Source: Sphingomonadales bacterium UBA7471
Lineage (GTDB): Bacteria > Pseudomonadota > Alphaproteobacteria > Sphingomonadales > Sphingomonadaceae
NCBI GenBank assembly: GCA_002479765.1
Contig: DLOZ01000024.1
Coordinates: forward strand, 19,561 to 27,398
Length of the DNA stretch: 7,838 nt
Reading direction: 5' to 3'
Made by a program: the position numbers and the translations under genes. Below the pieces are notes generated by a model, which had not been told where the DNA came from, did not search any database, and worked only from the letters and a program-made list of their open reading frames with translations. Shown here piece after piece: positions 4,612 to 7,838 of this stretch (positions are counted from its first letter, which is position 1; each line of letters opens with the position of its first letter).

Positions 4612-7430
4612 CAGAAGTTTACGCGAATACCACCTGAGTAACGGCGACCGAAACGTTCCCATTCAATAGTATACCGGTTGGTGAACGGGGTCGAAACGCC
4701 TTGCGCATTCAGGATATTCGACGGGTCGGAATAGCGACGGCCCGGATTGTTCAGCAAGTTCGCAGCATCAAAATAGATTTCGATACCATTGGAAATTTCA
4801 TAGCGTGCCGAAAAATCAAGCTCGTCATCTTCCGCCCAATACGTATCGCCTGCGCTATCGAGATTGTCGGCAAAACCATCTGCCCAAGCGGTCCGGTTTT
4901 GGTACTGCAAACGCAGCGAAAGACCATATTTTTCATAATATGCGCCGACATTATATACGACTTCTGATGTGCCGGGCAGTGGTACCTTGCGTTCGGGCGA
5001 GATGGTCGCACCGGCAGAATCCAATATGGCGGGTTTCGTCACTTCGCTGTCATTGTACGTGGCGTTCGCGGTGATGCCAAAGCCACCCATCCAATCGGGC
5101 AAGCCAAGGTCGCTTACATAAGGCTCCAACTGGAACTGCGCAGCCGCTTCGACACCGCGTAAGCTGCCTGAACCGCCGTTGGTGATCCCGCTGAACGCGT
5201 AAGCCGAACGATCAACGCCATTGCTGTCGAGCGCGTTTGAACCAAATGTGCTGCGCGACGTGTACAATACGTCCTCTACCTTTTTGTAGAAGGCACCGAT
5301 CATGAAATAGCCCTGTGGTTGGACATAATATTCATAATAAGCATCAACGCCATAAGAACGCTCTGGCTTAACGCCGGGGTTGCCGCCCGAGATGCGCTGG
5401 TTGCTGTCATCGACCACAACATTTGGACGCAGCTGATCATAATCCGCGCGTGCAGCGCCGCTGGTAAAACCAATGCGCAGTTTCTTGTCGGTATCGACGT
5501 CGAAATTGAGATGCATGCTTGGGAATACCAGCGTTCCGCTATTTTCAGCGGTTACAGGCCCAGTAACCGTACCAATCGTCGCGACCGCGGTGCCGCGGTT
5601 CTTCACACGTTCAATACGCGCACCACCCACGGCTGAACCCCAGTCGTAGCGCACTGTGCCCATCAGGTAGCCGGCCATAACCTCTTCCTGAACGTCGTAG
5701 ATATTTCCGAGCGCGGGCGTGAATGTAAAATTGCTGCGTGCAGCGTCACTTGCCGCACGCATTTTATCCGCGTCGAAATAGCGGAAAGTATATCCCATCG
5801 GTATCTTGCCCTTGAAGGGCGTATCAAGGCTGAAACCATTATAGCTTGTCGATATTCCGATGGTCGCAAATTGCGCGGCGTTATTGAGCACCATGCTGCT
5901 TTCATCAACGGTTTTGGTGCGCTGATCAAATTGGAAGCCAGCCTTCAAAACTGCGTCTCCGCCCAAAAATTCGGTTTCGCGCGAAACAACAAATTTCGCG
6001 GTATAGGCCTTTGTGGTGTCCACAGCGTCGAGTATATTCATCGACGCGAGCGGCTTGGTAAAGCTGTCAATGTCGGTAACGGGCGTACCCGCCTCATAAC
6101 GCGTTGGGCTGCTCAGCTGGACCGTGGTGAATAACCGCAAACGGGCAAGGTTGAGATCCGTGAAGTCATAGGCAACCGTTGGACGCAGGTTACGTGTGCT
6201 TGGGCTATCCCAAGTTGTTTCGCCAACAACCGAACGATCATCCTTGGATTCTGTATAATTGCCAAGCCAGTTGAATTTCCAGCCATCGCCAAATTCATGC
6301 GTACCTTCGATGGTGTTGGTGAAAATCGACTGTTCATACGCACGAAGCGTTGAGCGCTGGCGAATGTCGATGCCATAAATCGTGCCTTGGAAGGGTGTAT
6401 TTCCAATGCAGACATCGGCATAGCCCGTCGTGGTTGGCGTTGGGTTTACCGCCGTTCCGCACGCGGCGGTATTGGCCACCAGATCACCCTGACGGTCATC
6501 AAGGTCGAAGCGGAAGTTGTCGCGCATTTCGTCATCGGTGAAGGTGGTGTAAATTGAACGCAGCGAAATACTGTTGTCGGCATTCGGCTTCCAATCCAGT
6601 CGGCCCGACAATGACCAGTTGCGGCGTGTCAAACGATACAGCTTGTTTTCTGTTTCATGCGCCCAGAATCGGCTGAGCGAATCTGGCCGCTGATCCTGCG
6701 ACACCCGTTCGTAATCCGTCTCGAAATTGTCCGTTATCATAGCGCGCTGATAATAGCTGCCCGACACCAGTACGCCAATTTCACCTTCACCAGCGGGAAC
6801 ACGCGTCGAAACAACAGCCGAACCTTCATATTGCGGGCGGTTGCCAAGGTCGGCAATGCCGTATCCAGCCTTGCCTGCAAAATGGAACCCGGCATAATCA
6901 AACGCTGAACGCGTGATGACGTTGACGTTACCCGACACGGTTTCGCCCGGCATGTCTGGCGTCACAGCCTTTGACACGATGATTTGTGCGGCAATTGCTG
7001 AAGGAATGGAGTCAAACCGCGCGTCGCGGCCTTCCGGGCTGACGACGTTGATGCCGTCGAACGACAATGTGGTCCAATAGTTCGGCGCGCCGCGGATGCT
7101 GATATATCGGGCCTGTCCTTGGTCACGTTCAACCGCAACACCGGGAAGACGCCCCGTCGCCTGTGCGATGTTTTGGTCAGGAAGACGACCAGCCGCGTCA
7201 GAAGACACAACACTCACTAACGAGTCTGAATTTTTCTGCACCTGTAAAGCGGCCGCTTCTGATTCCGCAATTGGTCGTGAGCCTGTGACGACGATGGCGT
7301 CACCATCTACTGCATCTGCTGCTGGCGCTGCCTGCGCAATGGCTGCAACTGGCAAAATTGCGAGCACCGCAGCGCTGCACAGCATAGCGCTACGAACGAA
7401 AGCGCGCGAATTTATGAACCGACTTTGCAT
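4611..7430 (-). CDS. TonB-dependent outer-membrane receptor, probably for phytate or its products
   Basis: This 939-residue receptor is of the Xanthomonas/Caulobacter type. Residues 1 to about 32 are a signal peptide ending near AIAQA. A TonB-box-like DAIVVTG follows at 44-50. The plug holds NSDSLVSVVSSDAAGRLPDQN (67-87), GRLPGVAVERDQG (93-105) and SIRG (111-114). The rest is a 22-strand-type barrel ending in RVNF with a terminal Phe, as needed for barrel assembly. The mature chain has only two cysteines, 324 and 341, in a probable surface loop. The ATG at 7430 has a GAGGGG ribosome site 7 bases upstream; a TTG at 7445 is a poorer start. The gene overlaps the phytase by TGATG and has a Pho-box array upstream, so I infer import of an inositol phosphate, a metal-phytate complex or a phytase product. 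An iron-complex substrate is not excluded. No FecR/sigma pair or N-terminal signalling domain is seen. Confidence 0.95.
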   Translation of the reverse strand: MQSRFINSRAFVRSAMLCSAAVLAILPVAAIAQAAPAADAVDGDAIVVTGSRPIAESEAAALQVQKNSDSLVSVVSSDAAGRLPDQNIAQATGRLPGVAVERDQGQARYISIRGAPNYWTTLSFDGINVVSPEGRDARFDSIPSAIAAQIIVSKAVTPDMPGETVSGNVNVITRSAFDYAGFHFAGKAGYGIADLGNRPQYEGSAVVSTRVPAGEGEIGVLVSGSYYQRAMITDNFETDYERVSQDQRPDSLSRFWAHETENKLYRLTRRNWSLSGRLDWKPNADNSISLRSIYTTFTDDEMRDNFRFDLDDRQGDLVANTAACGTAVNPTPTTTGYADVCIGNTPFQGTIYGIDIRQRSTLRAYEQSIFTNTIEGTHEFGDGWKFNWLGNYTESKDDRSVVGETTWDSPSTRNLRPTVAYDFTDLNLARLRLFTTVQLSSPTRYEAGTPVTDIDSFTKPLASMNILDAVDTTKAYTAKFVVSRETEFLGGDAVLKAGFQFDQRTKTVDESSMVLNNAAQFATIGISTSYNGFSLDTPFKGKIPMGYTFRYFDADKMRAASDAARSNFTFTPALGNIYDVQEEVMAGYLMGTVRYDWGSAVGGARIERVKNRGTAVATIGTVTGPVTAENSGTLVFPSMHLNFDVDTDKKLRIGFTSGAARADYDQLRPNVVVDDSNQRISGGNPGVKPERSYGVDAYYEYYVQPQGYFMIGAFYKKVEDVLYTSRSTFGSNALDSNGVDRSAYAFSGITNGGSGSLRGVEAAAQFQLEPYVSDLGLPDWMGGFGITANATYNDSEVTKPAILDSAGATISPERKVPLPGTSEVVYNVGAYYEKYGLSLRLQYQNRTAWADGFADNLDSAGDTYWAEDDELDFSARYEISNGIEIYFDAANLLNNPGRRYSDPSNILNAQGVSTPFTNRYTIEWERFGRRYSGGIRVNF

Positions 7431-7437
7431 ATATTTG

Positions 7438-7443
7438 CCCCTC
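7438..7443 (-). promoter_or_regulatory. Ribosome binding site of the TonB-dependent receptor
   Basis: GAGGGG on the minus strand, 7 bases before the ATG at 7430. It supports that start over the in-frame TTG at 7445, which would overlap the site itself. Confidence 0.7.
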
Positions 7444-7515
7444 AAAAACCGTCAAACAATGTTAATCATTATGTCGCGCATTAGGCGGGGCTTGTGACTC
7501 GTCGGCATATGGACG

Positions 7516-7544
7516 ATGACAATTTGGCGACAATGCTGTTACAG
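7516..7544 (-). promoter_or_regulatory. Pho box array (three 7-mers at 11-base spacing) upstream of receptor-phytase operon
   Basis: On the minus strand, CTGTAAC (7538-7544), TTGTCGC (7527-7533) and TTGTCAT (7516-7522) are separated by 4-base gaps, giving an 11-base period. The PhoB site known in enterobacteria and rhizobia is CTGTCAT-N4-CTGTCAT. The units match it at five, four and six of seven positions respectively. The array ends 85 bases before the receptor ATG. A -10 element is not clear; ATATGC at 7505-7510 is a weak candidate. Binding by PhoB is inferred from the pattern and from the phosphate-related genes on both sides. Confidence 0.6.
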
Positions 7545-7565
7545 TATGTGAAACTGCGGAAATCG

Positions 7566-7594
7566 GTGCCGTAAATATGTCATGTTTCCGTGGC
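7566..7594 (+). promoter_or_regulatory. Weak Pho-box-like array facing ppk
   Basis: On the plus strand, GTGCCGT (7566-7572), ATGTCAT (7577-7583) and CCGTGGC (7588-7594) sit at 11-base spacing. Only the middle unit is a close match to CTGTCAT (six of seven). GATAAC (7605-7610) begins 11 bases after the array and could be a -10 element, which is the geometry of PhoB-activated promoters. The outer units are poor, so this is tentative. Confidence 0.3.
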
Positions 7595-7618
7595 AACGCT
7601 CCGCGATAACGATTTAAA

Positions 7619-7623
7619 AAGGA
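7619..7623 (+). promoter_or_regulatory. Ribosome binding site of ppk
   Basis: AAGGA lies 9 bases before the GTG at 7633. An in-frame TAA at 7615-7617 rules out any earlier start, so this site and the GTG define the beginning of the gene. Confidence 0.65.
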
Positions 7624-7632
7624 TATTTTTTC

Positions 7633-7838
7633 GTGAAGCCCGCGCCCGGTTCAAGCAAAGTGAAGCCCCTGAAAACGCCTGCTGATGCCCGCTATTTTAA
7701 CCGCGAATTATCTTGGCTGAAATTCAACGAACGCGTGCTGGAAGAAGCGGCGAATCCGGCCCATCCGCTGCTTGAACGGCTGCGCTTTTTGTCGATTTCC
7801 GGCACAAACCTCGACGAATTTTTCATGGTCCGCGTTGC
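7633..7838 (+). CDS. ppk: Polyphosphate kinase 1, N-terminal part (cut by window end)
   Basis: The window holds 68 full codons from a GTG start. Residues 20-38 read RYFNRELSWLKFNERVLEE and residues 47-66 read LLERLRFLSISGTNLDEFFM. These are hallmark sequences of the N-terminal domain of PPK1, which polymerises the gamma-phosphate of ATP into polyphosphate. The catalytic histidines and the rest of the roughly 700-residue protein lie beyond the window. A short polar extension of about 19 residues precedes the conserved start. The gene is divergent from the receptor-phytase operon and shares a 202-base intergenic region with it. The enzyme is known to associate with the inner membrane in E. coli; here that is inferred by family. 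Confidence 0.94.
   Translation, partial: MKPAPGSSKVKPLKTPADARYFNRELSWLKFNERVLEEAANPAHPLLERLRFLSISGTNLDEFFMVRV

Noticed and set aside
4612..4662. N-terminal extension of the phytase into the receptor gene
   Set aside because: It would bury the lipoprotein signal and overlap the end of the receptor barrel. The TGATG start at 4611 is far more plausible.

Overview
This window reads as chromosome from an alphaproteobacterium, most likely a member of the Sphingomonadales. The evidence is a TonB-dependent receptor of the Xanthomonas/Caulobacter type, a beta-propeller phytase, compact gene packing and moderately high GC. The genus cannot be fixed from sequence alone. Nearly all the DNA is coding, and six genes run collinearly on the minus strand. 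A divergent gene starts at the right edge, and the 3' tail of a tRNA sits at the left edge.

Right part (about 3571-7838), phosphate theme. A 939-residue outer-membrane TonB-dependent receptor is joined by a TGATG stop/start overlap to a beta-propeller phytase made as a lipoprotein. Divergently, about 200 bases upstream, lies the start of ppk (polyphosphate kinase 1). It begins with GTG and is cut by the window end after 68 codons. The shared intergenic region holds three minus-strand 7-mers repeated every 11 bases (CTGTAAC, TTGTCGC, TTGTCAT), a close fit to the PhoB-binding Pho box. A weaker candidate faces ppk. I infer a phosphate-starvation module: capture and dephosphorylate phytate at the outer membrane, then store the phosphate as polyphosphate.

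Middle part (about 1784-3535). This holds a MenI/YdiI-like hotdog acyl-CoA thioesterase, then an unusual fusion of an alpha/beta-hydrolase domain with a RutF/HpaC-like flavin reductase domain. The hydrolase half has an abnormal nucleophile elbow (THSAW) and no histidine at the expected catalytic position, so it may be a pseudo-enzyme or have a changed mechanism.

Left part (about 69-1771), tyrosine catabolism. 4-hydroxyphenylpyruvate dioxygenase, with all three iron ligands visible, is coupled by an ATGA overlap to a single-chain VOC-family metalloenzyme. The pair has its own promoter-like sequence (TTGACT, 17 bases, TAAACT). A 16-base inverted repeat directly abuts the -10 and would suit a repressor.

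The strongest points for follow-up are the hydrolase-reductase fusion with its degenerate triad, the Pho-box array between phytase and ppk, the operator at the dioxygenase promoter, and the uncharacterised VOC partner of the dioxygenase. No CRISPR array, insertion sequence, integrase or phage gene is visible.
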